Shown piece by piece: positions 29,126 to 37,744 of a stretch of 55,477 bases of DNA. Both the position numbers and the translations under genes were made by a program. The stretch's first letter is position 1. Each line of letters begins with the position of its first letter. The notes under the pieces are model-generated. The model did no database searches. It worked only from the letters and a program-made list of their open reading frames with translations, and was not told where the DNA came from. The stretch covers positions 1 through 55,477 of the forward strand of contig SZOW01000017.1 of assembly GCA_030263395.1 (NCBI GenBank). Direction: 5' to 3'. Source of the stretch: QUBU01 sp014337915 (GTDB lineage: Bacteria; Pseudomonadota; Gammaproteobacteria; Steroidobacterales; GCA-2729495).

Positions 29126-29427
29126 GCCTGGTGCAACTGACGCTGGTCGCGCCGAGCCACCTCGAGGAGATGCTGGTGGAGGCCCTGCTGGCGCACCCGG
29201 AATGGGCCAGTGGCTTCACCCTGGCGCGCGCCGAGGGCCATGGGACCCGGGCCGACGCACTGAGCGTGCAGGAGCAGGTGCGCGGGCGCGCCGAGCGCTG
29301 CGAGGTGCAGGTGGTGCTGGAGGCGGAGCTGGCGCGCGCGCTGGTCGACAGCCTGAAGCAGGCGCTGCCGTCGCGCGACATCATGTACTGGATCACGCCC
29401 GTGGCTGAAATCGGGAGGCTGGCATGA
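29122..29427 (+). CDS. DUF3240 family, PII-like small protein of czc operons
   Basis: Protein of 101 residues, cytosolic, resembling DUF3240 proteins that are often encoded between or beside czcA and czcC. It begins SLVQLTLVAPSHLEEMLVEALL and ends with MYWITPVAEIGRL; the predicted beta-alpha-beta repeats suit the PII/CutA-like ferredoxin fold. A sensing or gating role for the pump is plausible but not shown. It overlaps both neighbours by 4 bases (ATGA at each end), so its amount is probably tied to that of the pump. Confidence 0.8.
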   Translation: MSLVQLTLVAPSHLEEMLVEALLAHPEWASGFTLARAEGHGTRADALSVQEQVRGRAERCEVQVVLEAELARALVDSLKQALPSRDIMYWITPVAEIGRLA

Positions 29428-30680
29428 GCCGGCACATTGCCTGGATTGCACTGCTGGTCGCCGGCACCCTGCCGGCGGCTGAATTCACGCCGCCGGCGGA
29501 CCTGCCGCCCATCGAGGTGGTGTCTGCCGTACTCGACGACCACCCGGTGGTGCGCGAAGCCGAGGCCCGGCTGCGGGTGGCGGCGGCCGAGCGCGATGCA
29601 CTCGACGCCGGTCCGCACGAACTCGAGCTGCGCGTCACCGGCCAGCGGCGCGACATCGCCGGCGTCGCCGACCGTTCCGACGAATGGTCCGCCGGCATCG
29701 AGCGCGGCTTCCGGCTCTTCGGCAAGGCGGGGCTCGACGCCGATATCGGCGCCAGGGGCATGGACGAGGCGCGCGAGAAAGTGGGCGACGCGCGCCACGA
29801 GACCGCCCGCCAGCTGCTCGGCCTCTGGTACGGCGCGCTGCGTGCGCTGACGGAAACACGCTTGCGCGCGGCGCAGGCGGACCTGCTCGACGAGGTGCGC
29901 AGCACCGTGGCGACGCGCAACCGGCGCGGCGACGCGGCGCGCCTGGAGCTGCTCGAGGCCGATGCCGCGCTGGCCCAGGCGCGCTCGCAGCAGCAGCAGG
30001 CGCTCGGCCGGCAACAGGCGGCACTCGCCGCGCTGCGCGCCAGCTTCCCGAGCCTGCCGCCGGCAACCCCGCGGGCCGCCGAGCCGCTGCTGCCGGCGGG
30101 AACCGCGGCCGACTGGACCGCGGCGACGCTGGAGCACAACCACGAGCTGCTGGCGGTGCAGAGCGCCCTGGAGGGCAGCCGCCTGGCGGCGCGGCGTGCT
30201 GGCCGTGATCGGTTGCCGGATCCGACTCTCGGCCTCTTCTATGCCAACGAGCAGTTCGGCGACGAGAAGATCGTCGGCATGAGTGTTGCCGTGCCCATCG
30301 GCATCGGCGCGCGCAGCGCTGAGGCGGAGCGCCAGCGCGGGCAGGCCGATGCGCTGGCGGAGCTGGAGACCGCGACACGCCGGCGGCTGGAGGCCGAGGC
30401 GGTCGTCAACTGGGAGCGGGCCTCGACCGGCGTCGAGACCTGGCGGCAGCTGCGGGATGCTGCCGCGGCCATGACGCGGCATGCCGACCTGGCGCGCCGC
30501 GCCTATGAGCTCGGCGAAATGCCGCTGGCCGAATCGCTGCTGGCCCGGCGCAATGCCGCGGAGGCCGAGGTCGCCGCCGAGCAGGCGCGCCTGGACGCCA
30601 ACGAGGCGATCGCGCGCCTGCTGCTGGACTCGCACCGCATCTGGTCCACGCAGGCCGACGACGAGCCGCATGGCGGCTGA
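29424..30680 (+). CDS. czcC: CzcC-type outer-membrane channel (TolC family)
   Basis: Outer-membrane efflux protein of 418 residues with a short signal peptide (about residues 1-19), two TolC-like repeats of long alpha-helices rich in Ala, Glu and Arg (about 35-215 and 235-410), and the typical LPDPTLGLFYANEQFGDEKIVGMSV beta segment in the second half (quoted only in part as LPDPTLGLFYANEQFG). It completes the CzcCBA tripartite system. Usual gene order in Cupriavidus is CBA; here it is B-A-DUF3240-C. Its 3' end overlaps the TonB receptor gene by 11 bases. Confidence 0.85.
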   Translation: MSRHIAWIALLVAGTLPAAEFTPPADLPPIEVVSAVLDDHPVVREAEARLRVAAAERDALDAGPHELELRVTGQRRDIAGVADRSDEWSAGIERGFRLFGKAGLDADIGARGMDEAREKVGDARHETARQLLGLWYGALRALTETRLRAAQADLLDEVRSTVATRNRRGDAARLELLEADAALAQARSQQQQALGRQQAALAALRASFPSLPPATPRAAEPLLPAGTAADWTAATLEHNHELLAVQSALEGSRLAARRAGRDRLPDPTLGLFYANEQFGDEKIVGMSVAVPIGIGARSAEAERQRGQADALAELETATRRRLEAEAVVNWERASTGVETWRQLRDAAAAMTRHADLARRAYELGEMPLAESLLARRNAAEAEVAAEQARLDANEAIARLLLDSHRIWSTQADDEPHGG

Positions 30681-32688
30681 GCTGGCGCGCCGCGCATTCT
30701 GTGCGCCGCTGCTGGCGCTGTGGCTGGTCGCCGCTGCCGCCCCGGCCGGGTCGAGAAATGGTGCCGCGAGAAATGGTGCCGGATTTATTTTGCCGGACAT
30801 CGGAAAAATAAATCCGGCACCATTTCTCGCGGCATCATTTCTGGCACCATTTCTCGAACCGGCCGGGGCGGTGGAGGAGATCGTGGTGACGGGCACGCGC
30901 CTGGCGGCACCGCCTGGCAGCCTGCCCGGCGCCGGCACGGTGCTCGACCGCGAGGCGATCGAGGCGCGCGGCGATAGCGGCGTGGCCGACCTGCTGCGCG
31001 CGGTGCCCGGCCTGCATGTGGTGCAGCCGGGCGCGGGCGGCGTCAGCCAGCTCTTCATGCGCGGCAGCGAGCCGAACTTCACCGTCTTCCTCGTCGACGG
31101 CATCAAGGTCAACGACCCCAGCAACAGCCGCGGCGGCTCCTTCGACTTCGCATCGCTGAACCTGGCCGACCTCGATCGCGTGGAGATCGTGCGCGGACCG
31201 GAGTCCTCCATCTACGGCTCCGACGGCCTCGCCGGCGTCATCAACTTCATCAGCCCGGCGGGCGGCGGGCCGCTCGCGGCCGCCGTGGAGGGCGAGGCCG
31301 GCGCTGACGACTACCGGCGCGCGAGCCTGCAGCTCAGCGGCCCGGCCGGCGACGGCGGGTTCTCGCTGCAGGCCACCAGCCGCAACGACGGCGAGGCTGT
31401 GCCCGGCAGCACCTACGAGGCCGACAGCATCAGCGGCCGCCTGCGCCTGCAGCCGGCCAGTGGTGTGACGGCCAACCTCTACGGGCGCTATGCCGACACC
31501 GAAAGCACCTCGTTCCCCGAGCAGAGCGGCGGGCCACGCCTGGCCGTGCTGCGCAGCCTCGACCAGGCGAGCGCGGAGGATTACGCGCTCGGCGGTGATT
31601 TCGACTGGCAGCTCGACCAGTCCTGGTCGATCCAGGCCCGCGCCAGCCACTACGGGCGCGATTCCCGTTACGACTCCCCGGGTATCTATCCAGGTGACCA
31701 GGTGCCGCCCAATGGCGCGCACAACGAGCTGCGCCGCGAGCAGGCGGCGTTGCAGGCGACGCTGGCGGCCAGCGCCGACAGCGCGACGCTGGCCGCCACG
31801 GCCGGCGCGGATTTCCAGGGCGAGTCCGGCGACTCCGATGGCTACGTCGATTTCGGCCCGATGCGCATTCCGAACAGCTTTGCCCTGGATCGCGACACCA
31901 TCGGCCTGTTCGTCGAGGGGCGGCTGCAGGCCGGCGACCGCTGGCTGCTGCAGGTCAGCCTGCGCCGCGACGATCCCGACGGTTTCGCCGGCGAAACCAC
32001 GGGCCGCCTCGGCGCCAGCTATTCGCCAAATGCCGGGCGCACGCGGCTGCGCGCCGACTGGGGCAGCGGTTTCAAGCTGCCGAGCTTCTTCGCACTCGGC
32101 AGTCCGCTGGTGGGCGAGCCGGGGCTGCGCCCGGAAAAAAGCCGCGGCGCCGAGCTCGGCATCACCCAGCAGCTCGGCAGGGTGGGCGAGGCCACCCTGA
32201 CGCTGTTCGATTACGAGTTCGAGGACCTGATCGACCTCGACCCCGCGACCTTCCGCAACGTCAATCGCGATCGCGTCAGCAGCCGCGGCGCGGAGCTCGG
32301 CGCGACACTGCTGCTGGCACCGGCGTTGACGCTCGGCGCCCATGCCACCTGGACCGACATCGACGTCGCGGGCAGCGACCGCGAACTGCTGCAGCGGCCG
32401 GAGTGGCGCGGCGGCCTGTCGGCGCGCTGGCTGCCGGCGGCGGACTGGTCCGTCGACCTCGACTGGCTCTACGTCGGCGACAGCCTCGACAACTCGATTC
32501 CCACCGGCGAGCTCAGGCTCGGCGCCTGGCAGCGCGTCGACCTCAACCTCGCCTGGGCGGTGACGCCGCGCCTGCGCCTCGCACTGGCCGTGGACAACCT
32601 GCTCGACGCCAGCTACGAGGAGGCGATCGGCTTCCCGGCGGCGGGCATCCGGCCACGTCTTGCGGCGCGCTACCGCTTCGGCGATTGA
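30670..32688 (+). CDS. BtuB-like TonB-dependent receptor with a palindrome-encoded N-terminal insert
   Basis: Outer-membrane receptor of 672 residues in the size range of BtuB and small vitamin or metal-chelate receptors. A signal peptide occupies about residues 1-27. Residues 28-63 are encoded by a palindromic repeat. A TonB-box-like EEIVVTGTR follows, then the plug domain (LRAVPGLHVVQPGAGG, MRGSEPNFTVFLVDGI, VEIVRGPESSIYGSDGLAG) and a 22-strand-type barrel ending in ARYRFGD. It is translationally linked to czcC, so it may serve metal or cobalamin traffic; that is inference from position. The palindrome places 36 extra residues between the signal peptide and the TonB box, where length variation should be tolerated. 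Confidence 0.87.
   Translation: MAAELARRAFCAPLLALWLVAAAAPAGSRNGAARNGAGFILPDIGKINPAPFLAASFLAPFLEPAGAVEEIVVTGTRLAAPPGSLPGAGTVLDREAIEARGDSGVADLLRAVPGLHVVQPGAGGVSQLFMRGSEPNFTVFLVDGIKVNDPSNSRGGSFDFASLNLADLDRVEIVRGPESSIYGSDGLAGVINFISPAGGGPLAAAVEGEAGADDYRRASLQLSGPAGDGGFSLQATSRNDGEAVPGSTYEADSISGRLRLQPASGVTANLYGRYADTESTSFPEQSGGPRLAVLRSLDQASAEDYALGGDFDWQLDQSWSIQARASHYGRDSRYDSPGIYPGDQVPPNGAHNELRREQAALQATLAASADSATLAATAGADFQGESGDSDGYVDFGPMRIPNSFALDRDTIGLFVEGRLQAGDRWLLQVSLRRDDPDGFAGETTGRLGASYSPNAGRTRLRADWGSGFKLPSFFALGSPLVGEPGLRPEKSRGAELGITQQLGRVGEATLTLFDYEFEDLIDLDPATFRNVNRDRVSSRGAELGATLLLAPALTLGAHATWTDIDVAGSDRELLQRPEWRGGLSARWLPAADWSVDLDWLYVGDSLDNSIPTGELRLGAWQRVDLNLAWAVTPRLRLALAVDNLLDASYEEAIGFPAAGIRPRLAARYRFGD
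30751..30858 (+). repeat. Palindromic element, family D, inserted in frame within the receptor gene
   Basis: Inverted repeat of 108 bases. The inner arms are 26 bp and perfect (30766-30791 and 30805-30830; core GGTGCCGGATTTATTTT). They are bordered by further copies of an AGAAATGGTGCC unit, two on the left and, inverted, three on the right, one of which is degenerate. The whole is far more AT-rich than the gene around it. Its length is exactly 36 codons with no stop. The 9-base sequence CCGGCCGGG lies immediately on each side (30742-30750 and 30859-30867) as a possible target-site duplication. Confidence 0.93.
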
Positions 32689-32756
32689 GCCGGCGGGCAT
32701 TGCCCGCGGCCGCGCCCGCCGCTATCGTCGCCCCCAGGGGCAGGAGATCCAGGCAC

Positions 32757-34547
32757 ATGCAATCCCGGCGGCAAAAAAGGATCCGGCGGTGCGCGGCGGC
32801 CATTGCCAGCGTCACCATGGCCGGCATCGCAACGATCCTCGGCGGCTGCGGCAAGTCCGCGGCGCCCACCGGTCCGGCGACGACGGCGGCCGCCACGGGC
32901 CAGGAGCTGGTGCAGCGCCACTGTGTCCGCTGCCACCTCGAGCCGAGCCCCGCCGATCTCGCGAAGGAATACTGGCCCTACGCGCTGCACTACATGGGCA
33001 ACTACGTCGGCATGAAGGGCGACGAATTCCCCGACATGCGCGTGGAACCGGCGCCGCCGGAGATGGAGCCGGTGAAGGACTACACCAAGCGCTATTTCCT
33101 CTTCGGCAGCGATGGCTATTACCGCGACCTGTACCCCTTCCGCGAGCACATTCCCGACAAGCCGGAGATGAGCGCTGAGGAATTCCGGCGCATGCGCGAG
33201 TACTACGTCGCCAATGCGCGCCCCTCGGCGGAGATGGAGCAGCAGGGGCCGAAGCCGCCGGTCACCACGCGCTTCCGGGCGGTGTTCCCGCAGCTCGAGC
33301 TCGAGCCGGACGCACTGGTGATGTCGACGCTGGTCGACCCGCGGCGCCAGCGCCTGTACGTCGGCCGCTCGGTGATCGACGACTGGGTCGGCGGCGGCGA
33401 GCGCCGTGCCGGCTTCGACAAATGGGACGACGTGGTCGCGCTCGACCTGCGCAGCGGCAAGCGTGTCGCCCGGGTGCAGGTCACCAGCGATCCCATCGAC
33501 ATGGCGCTGACGGACAACGGCATCCGCCTCGTCACCCACGGCCGCTTCCCCATGACCAGGATCGGCATCGCCGCCATCACCGACGTGGATTTCTCGGCCA
33601 GCCCCCCGCGCTCGCGCATGCTGGTGACGGGCAAACAGCGCCTGGTGCAGCACCACACCACGGACATGAACGGCGACGGGCGGCCGGACATCGTCGCCGA
33701 CGCCTATGGCGACGGCTACGCGCAGGGCGCGCAGAGCCTGCTGGCGATCTGGTACCAGCAGCCGGACTACGAGCAGCAGTGGCGCAAGGCGCCGGCCGAG
33801 ATCCCGCCCGGCGTGATGCCGGGGCTGCGCGAGAAGGTCATCGCCGAGGATGCCGGGCTGATCGGCAACAGCATCGCCGACTTCAACGGCGATGGCCGTC
33901 CCGATGTCGCCGCGCTGATCGCCCAGGGCCGCCAGGAGCTGGTGATCTTCACCAACAACGGTGACGAGACCTTCACCCGCCATCTCATCGACCAGCACAC
34001 GCCCTCCTGGGGCGGCAACAGCCTGCAGGCGGCTGATTTCGACGGCGACGGCGACATGGACCTGGTGGTGCTCAACGGCGACAACGTCAATGGCAATCAC
34101 TTCGGCAAGGTCATCCCGGCGCCGCGGCCGCAGCACGGCATCCGCGTGTTCCGCAACGACGGCGGCATGAAGTTCACCATGGCCTGGTACTACCGCATGC
34201 ATGGCGCCATCCGCTCGGTGGTGCGCGACTTCGACGCCGACGGCGACCCGGACATTGCCGCCATCGCCCTATTCCCGGAGTGGAACTACGACGAGCCGGA
34301 GACTTTCGTCTACCTCGAGAACCAGGGAGGCATGCAGTTCGCGCCGCAGTCGATCCCGCGCGAATTCTTCAGCGTCTGGTGCTCGATCGAGGCGGCAGAC
34401 GTCAATGGCGACGGGCGCAGCGACATCGTCCTCGGGCTGGGCAACTTCCCCGAGCTGGTGCCGCCGGATTGGCTGACCGCACACCCGGCCATGCAGGGCC
34501 GGGGTGGCCATGCGCCGAGCGTCATCTTCCTGCTCAACCAGGGCTGA
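32757..34547 (+). CDS. Lipoprotein with a heme c motif and FG-GAP/VCBS propeller repeats
   Basis: Protein of 596 residues. The N-terminal signal ends in the lipobox LGGC near residue 30, so it should be a lipoprotein. A c-type heme motif CVRCH lies about 30 residues later. The rest contains five calcium-type DxNGDGxxD loops (for example DMNGDGRPDIVAD, DFNGDGRPDVAAL, DFDGDGDMDLVVL, DFDADGDPDIAAI, DVNGDGRSDIVLG) spaced as in an FG-GAP/VCBS beta-propeller. It probably sits at the outer membrane or cell surface; the heme suggests electron transfer or sensing. The ATG at 32757 has AGGAG 11 bases upstream. It is 68 bases after the receptor gene and directly precedes the SDR gene. Confidence 0.8.
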   Translation: MQSRRQKRIRRCAAAIASVTMAGIATILGGCGKSAAPTGPATTAAATGQELVQRHCVRCHLEPSPADLAKEYWPYALHYMGNYVGMKGDEFPDMRVEPAPPEMEPVKDYTKRYFLFGSDGYYRDLYPFREHIPDKPEMSAEEFRRMREYYVANARPSAEMEQQGPKPPVTTRFRAVFPQLELEPDALVMSTLVDPRRQRLYVGRSVIDDWVGGGERRAGFDKWDDVVALDLRSGKRVARVQVTSDPIDMALTDNGIRLVTHGRFPMTRIGIAAITDVDFSASPPRSRMLVTGKQRLVQHHTTDMNGDGRPDIVADAYGDGYAQGAQSLLAIWYQQPDYEQQWRKAPAEIPPGVMPGLREKVIAEDAGLIGNSIADFNGDGRPDVAALIAQGRQELVIFTNNGDETFTRHLIDQHTPSWGGNSLQAADFDGDGDMDLVVLNGDNVNGNHFGKVIPAPRPQHGIRVFRNDGGMKFTMAWYYRMHGAIRSVVRDFDADGDPDIAAIALFPEWNYDEPETFVYLENQGGMQFAPQSIPREFFSVWCSIEAADVNGDGRSDIVLGLGNFPELVPPDWLTAHPAMQGRGGHAPSVIFLLNQG

Positions 34548-34550
34548 ACC

Positions 34551-35360
34551 TTGGAGCCGGTGGTCCACGTCCGCGGCAAGGTGGCGCTGGTCAGCGGCGC
34601 GGCGCAGGGTATCGGCGCCGCCTGCGCCCGCATGCTCGCCGCCCAGGGCGCGCGGCTGCTGGTGGCCGACATCGACCTCGCCGGCGCGCGCGCCGTGGCC
34701 GATGACATCGCCCGCGAAGGCGGCATCGCCGAGGCGGTGGCGCTGGACGTGACCCGCGAGGCGGACTGGCGTGCGGCGGTCGCCGCCGCCATCGACCACC
34801 ATGGCGGGCTCGACGTGCTGGTCAACAACGCCGGCATCGCCCTGGTGCAGGCGCTGGCCGACACCAGCCTCGAGCAGTGGCGCCAGGTGCATGCGGTGAA
34901 CCTCGATGGCGTGTTCCTCGGCACCCGCGAGGCGGTCACGGCGATGCGGCCCGGCGGGCGTGCCGGCCGTGGCGGCTCCATCGTCAACATTTCCTCCGTC
35001 GGCGGGCTCATCGGTTCGGAGCGGCTCACGGCCTACTGTTCCACCAAGGGCGGCGTGCGCCTGTTCAGCAAGAGCGTCGCCATCGAATGCGGCCGCGCCG
35101 GCTACGGCATCCGCGTCAATTCCGTACACCCCGGCAACACCGACACGCCGATGTTCCACCGCGAGCTGCAGGACATGCTCGACAAGGGCATGGCGGCGAA
35201 CCTGGAGGAGGCGCGGAAGTTCTTCATGGACATGCAGGTATTGCCGATGATCGGCCAGCCCGGCGATGTCGCCGCCATGGTGCTGTTTCTCGCCTCGGAC
35301 GCCGCGCGCTTCATCACCGGTGCCGAGTTCGTCGTCGACGGCGGGCTGACCGCGCAGTGA
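34551..35360 (+). CDS. Short-chain dehydrogenase/reductase
   Basis: Classical SDR of 269 codons or slightly fewer, with GAAQGIG cofactor motif near residue 16, Asp after the second strand (VADIDL) favouring NAD over NADP, NNAGIA, catalytic Ser in VNISSVGG and YCSTK as the YxxxK pair, and VNSVHPGNTDTPM typical of cyclohexanol or 3-beta/17-beta-hydroxysteroid-type SDRs. I used TTG 34551, seven bases after an AGGG; GTG 34560 is an alternative. The next gene starts inside its stop codon (GTGA), so the SDR, transporter, hydrolase and TonB receptor genes probably form one unit. The substrate is unknown. Confidence 0.87.
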   Translation: MEPVVHVRGKVALVSGAAQGIGAACARMLAAQGARLLVADIDLAGARAVADDIAREGGIAEAVALDVTREADWRAAVAAAIDHHGGLDVLVNNAGIALVQALADTSLEQWRQVHAVNLDGVFLGTREAVTAMRPGGRAGRGGSIVNISSVGGLIGSERLTAYCSTKGGVRLFSKSVAIECGRAGYGIRVNSVHPGNTDTPMFHRELQDMLDKGMAANLEEARKFFMDMQVLPMIGQPGDVAAMVLFLASDAARFITGAEFVVDGGLTAQ

Positions 35361-36520
35361 CCCGGGCGGCCGGCATGGCGCAGACGCTGCTGGTCTGCGT
35401 GGTCTATGCGCTGGGCCCGGCGGCGATGATCCTCATGCCGATGATCGTCGGCGGCCTGGTGGACGGCTACGGCTACAGCGAGCAGCAGGCCGGCAACATC
35501 GCCGCGATGGAGGGGTTCGGGCTGGTCGCGGCCTCGGTCATCGCCGCGCTGTGGATCCGCGTCTTCTCCTGGACCCGCACGCTGCTCGCCGCCTTCCTCG
35601 GCTATGCGCTGCTCAATGCCATCAGCGCCGGCGTCGCCGCCTATCCGGCGCTGCTGGCGCTGCGCTTCCTCAGCGGCTTCGCCGGCGGCTGCGTGTTCGC
35701 GGTGACGGTGGCCGCACTCGGCGACGACCGCGAACCCGACCGCGCTTTCGGCCTCGCCCAGGCCGTGCAGGGCCTGCTGATGCTCGCGGGTTTCTTCACC
35801 GCGCCCTGGTTGCTGCAGCGCTGGGGCGTGGGCGCACTCTATTTCATGCTCGCTGGCGCCGCGCTGGCGATGCTGGCGACGCTGCGCCGCTTTCCCGCGC
35901 GGGGCCGGGAGCTGGTGGCCGCTGTCGTGGCGGGCGGGGGCAGCACCGGCAACAGCCTGCTGATCTGGCTCGCGCTGGCGGCCAGCGTGGTGTTCTTCAT
36001 CAACGTGTTCGGCTTTTGGGCCTTCGTCGAGCGCATCGGCCAGGCGGCCGGGCTGCCGGCGGCGACCATCGGCCTGGCGCTCGGCCTCTCGCAGGTCACG
36101 GCGATCGCCGGGGCGCTGGCCGCGGCCTGGGCCAGCGATCGCTACGGGCGCTACTGGCCGCTGCTGCTGGTCCTCGTCGGCCAGTGCGCGGCGCTGTTTG
36201 CGCTCCTGGGCCAGTTCGGTCCGCTGCTCTACTTCCTGGCGACCGGGGCCTATCAGGCGCTGTTCATCGTCGCGGTGTCCTACCAGATGGGCGCGGTGGC
36301 GAAGCTCGATGTACGGGGGCGGTTCCTGGTGATGATGACCGGTGCCCAGGGGCTGGGTGCGGCCGTCGGGCCGGCACTGGCCGCGGAGCTGATCGGGGCG
36401 GGCAGCGACTACGGCGGCGTGATCCGCATGGCGGCCGCGTTCTGCACCCTGAGCACTCTCGTCTTCCTCTTTATTGTGTATCGCGGCGGGGCGCCTGTAG
36501 TATCCCCATCCGATGCCTGA
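35357..36520 (+). CDS. Major facilitator superfamily transporter
   Basis: Inner-membrane carrier of about 387 residues with twelve predicted helices in two blocks of six. The loop between TM2 and TM3 is degenerate compared with the usual MFS motif, while the second-half equivalent is clear in WASDRYGRYWPLL. GTG 35357 overlaps the SDR stop as GTGA; ATG 35375 is a possible alternative that loses only six residues. The 3' end overlaps the hydrolase start by 8 bases. In this operon it likely carries the substrate of the SDR or the nitrilase-family enzyme. Confidence 0.85.
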   Translation: MTRAAGMAQTLLVCVVYALGPAAMILMPMIVGGLVDGYGYSEQQAGNIAAMEGFGLVAASVIAALWIRVFSWTRTLLAAFLGYALLNAISAGVAAYPALLALRFLSGFAGGCVFAVTVAALGDDREPDRAFGLAQAVQGLLMLAGFFTAPWLLQRWGVGALYFMLAGAALAMLATLRRFPARGRELVAAVVAGGGSTGNSLLIWLALAASVVFFINVFGFWAFVERIGQAAGLPAATIGLALGLSQVTAIAGALAAAWASDRYGRYWPLLLVLVGQCAALFALLGQFGPLLYFLATGAYQALFIVAVSYQMGAVAKLDVRGRFLVMMTGAQGLGAAVGPALAAELIGAGSDYGGVIRMAAAFCTLSTLVFLFIVYRGGAPVVSPSDA

Positions 36521-37715
36521 GCCTGCGCCAAAGCCCGTCGCCCCCTACCTGGCCGTCGGCCTGTCCACGGTCATCTTCGGCATCTGCGAGCGTTCCCAGA
36601 TCCGCCACAACCTCGACACCATCGAGGAGGCGATCCACGCCGCTGTCTCCATGGTCAACATCAACATGCCGGTGAAGGTCATCGCGCTGGCCGAGGGCGC
36701 GCTCACCGGCTTCACCGATGAGATCTTCGACCTTTCCCACACCATGGCGGCCCGCGAGCTGTTCATCGAGGTGCCGGGCGAGGAGACCGCGCGGCTCGGC
36801 CGGCTGGCAAGGCTCTACGGCACCTACATCATCGGGCAGTGCAAGGCGCGCTGGCCCGAGGTGATGGCCGACCGCTACTTCAACACGCTGTTCGTCATCG
36901 CCCCCAGCGGCGAGGTGGTGCACAAGGCGGCCAAGAACCATCTCTGGTGCCGCGAGCATTCCTGCACGCCGCACGATGTCTACGACCGCTGGGTGGAACT
37001 GTTCGGCGACGGCATCGAGGCCTTCTACCCGGTGCTGAAGACCGACGACATCGGCAACATCGGCACCATCTGCTGCAGCGACGGCGAGTATCCCGAGGCG
37101 GTGCGCGCGCTGGCCTTCAACGGTGCGGAAGTCGTCTACCGGCCGAGCGAGGCCACGCCCATGACCACCGCGGGCTATCCGGGCGGCGGCACCTGGATGA
37201 TCCAGAACCAGGGCCATGCGGAGTTCAACTCGGTCTACATGCTCTGCCCGAATGCCGGGCCGGTGTACCTCGGCGCGGCATCGAAGCACCCGGTGGACAT
37301 CGCCGGCGGCAGCGCGCACATCGTCGACTACCGCGGCCAGGTGGTGTCCTACAGCGCGGGTACCAGCAATACCATCGTCGCCGCGACCGTGGACATCGAG
37401 GCGCTGCGCAACTTCCGCGCCATGAGCCTCAACAACAACTGGCTGAAGGATCTGCGCGTGGAGCTGTTCCGGCGCATGTACGAGCAGCCGATCCACCCGA
37501 AGAACCTCTGGCTGCGCGACGACCCGAAGCCGCATGCCGTGGTGGATGAAATCTATCGTGCCAACATCCGCCGGCTGGTGGAGCGGGGCACCTGGACGCG
37601 ACCGGCCTACGCGCACCCGGGGTGCCGTTACCAGCCGGCGGGGGACGACACCGACACCTGGGAGGAAGTGAAGCAGCGGCTCTGGGGGCCGTGGCTCACC
37701 GGCCAGGATGACTGA
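36513..37715 (+). CDS. Nitrilase-superfamily C-N hydrolase
   Basis: Cytosolic hydrolase of 400 residues. The Glu-Lys-Cys triad can be assigned to LAEGALTGF, HKAAKNHLW and IGTICCSDGEYPE. The context of the cysteine, followed by AFNGAEVVYRP, resembles aliphatic amidases and formamidases as well as nitrilases, so the substrate may be an amide or a nitrile. At 400 residues it is longer than most family members because of a C-terminal extension rich in Arg and Trp. It is encoded between a transporter and a TonB receptor, which supports a nutrient-scavenging role. Confidence 0.85.
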   Translation: MPEPAPKPVAPYLAVGLSTVIFGICERSQIRHNLDTIEEAIHAAVSMVNINMPVKVIALAEGALTGFTDEIFDLSHTMAARELFIEVPGEETARLGRLARLYGTYIIGQCKARWPEVMADRYFNTLFVIAPSGEVVHKAAKNHLWCREHSCTPHDVYDRWVELFGDGIEAFYPVLKTDDIGNIGTICCSDGEYPEAVRALAFNGAEVVYRPSEATPMTTAGYPGGGTWMIQNQGHAEFNSVYMLCPNAGPVYLGAASKHPVDIAGGSAHIVDYRGQVVSYSAGTSNTIVAATVDIEALRNFRAMSLNNNWLKDLRVELFRRMYEQPIHPKNLWLRDDPKPHAVVDEIYRANIRRLVERGTWTRPAYAHPGCRYQPAGDDTDTWEEVKQRLWGPWLTGQDD

Positions 37716-37744
37716 CACTTTTATATAGGCAGGGGGGAAGACAG

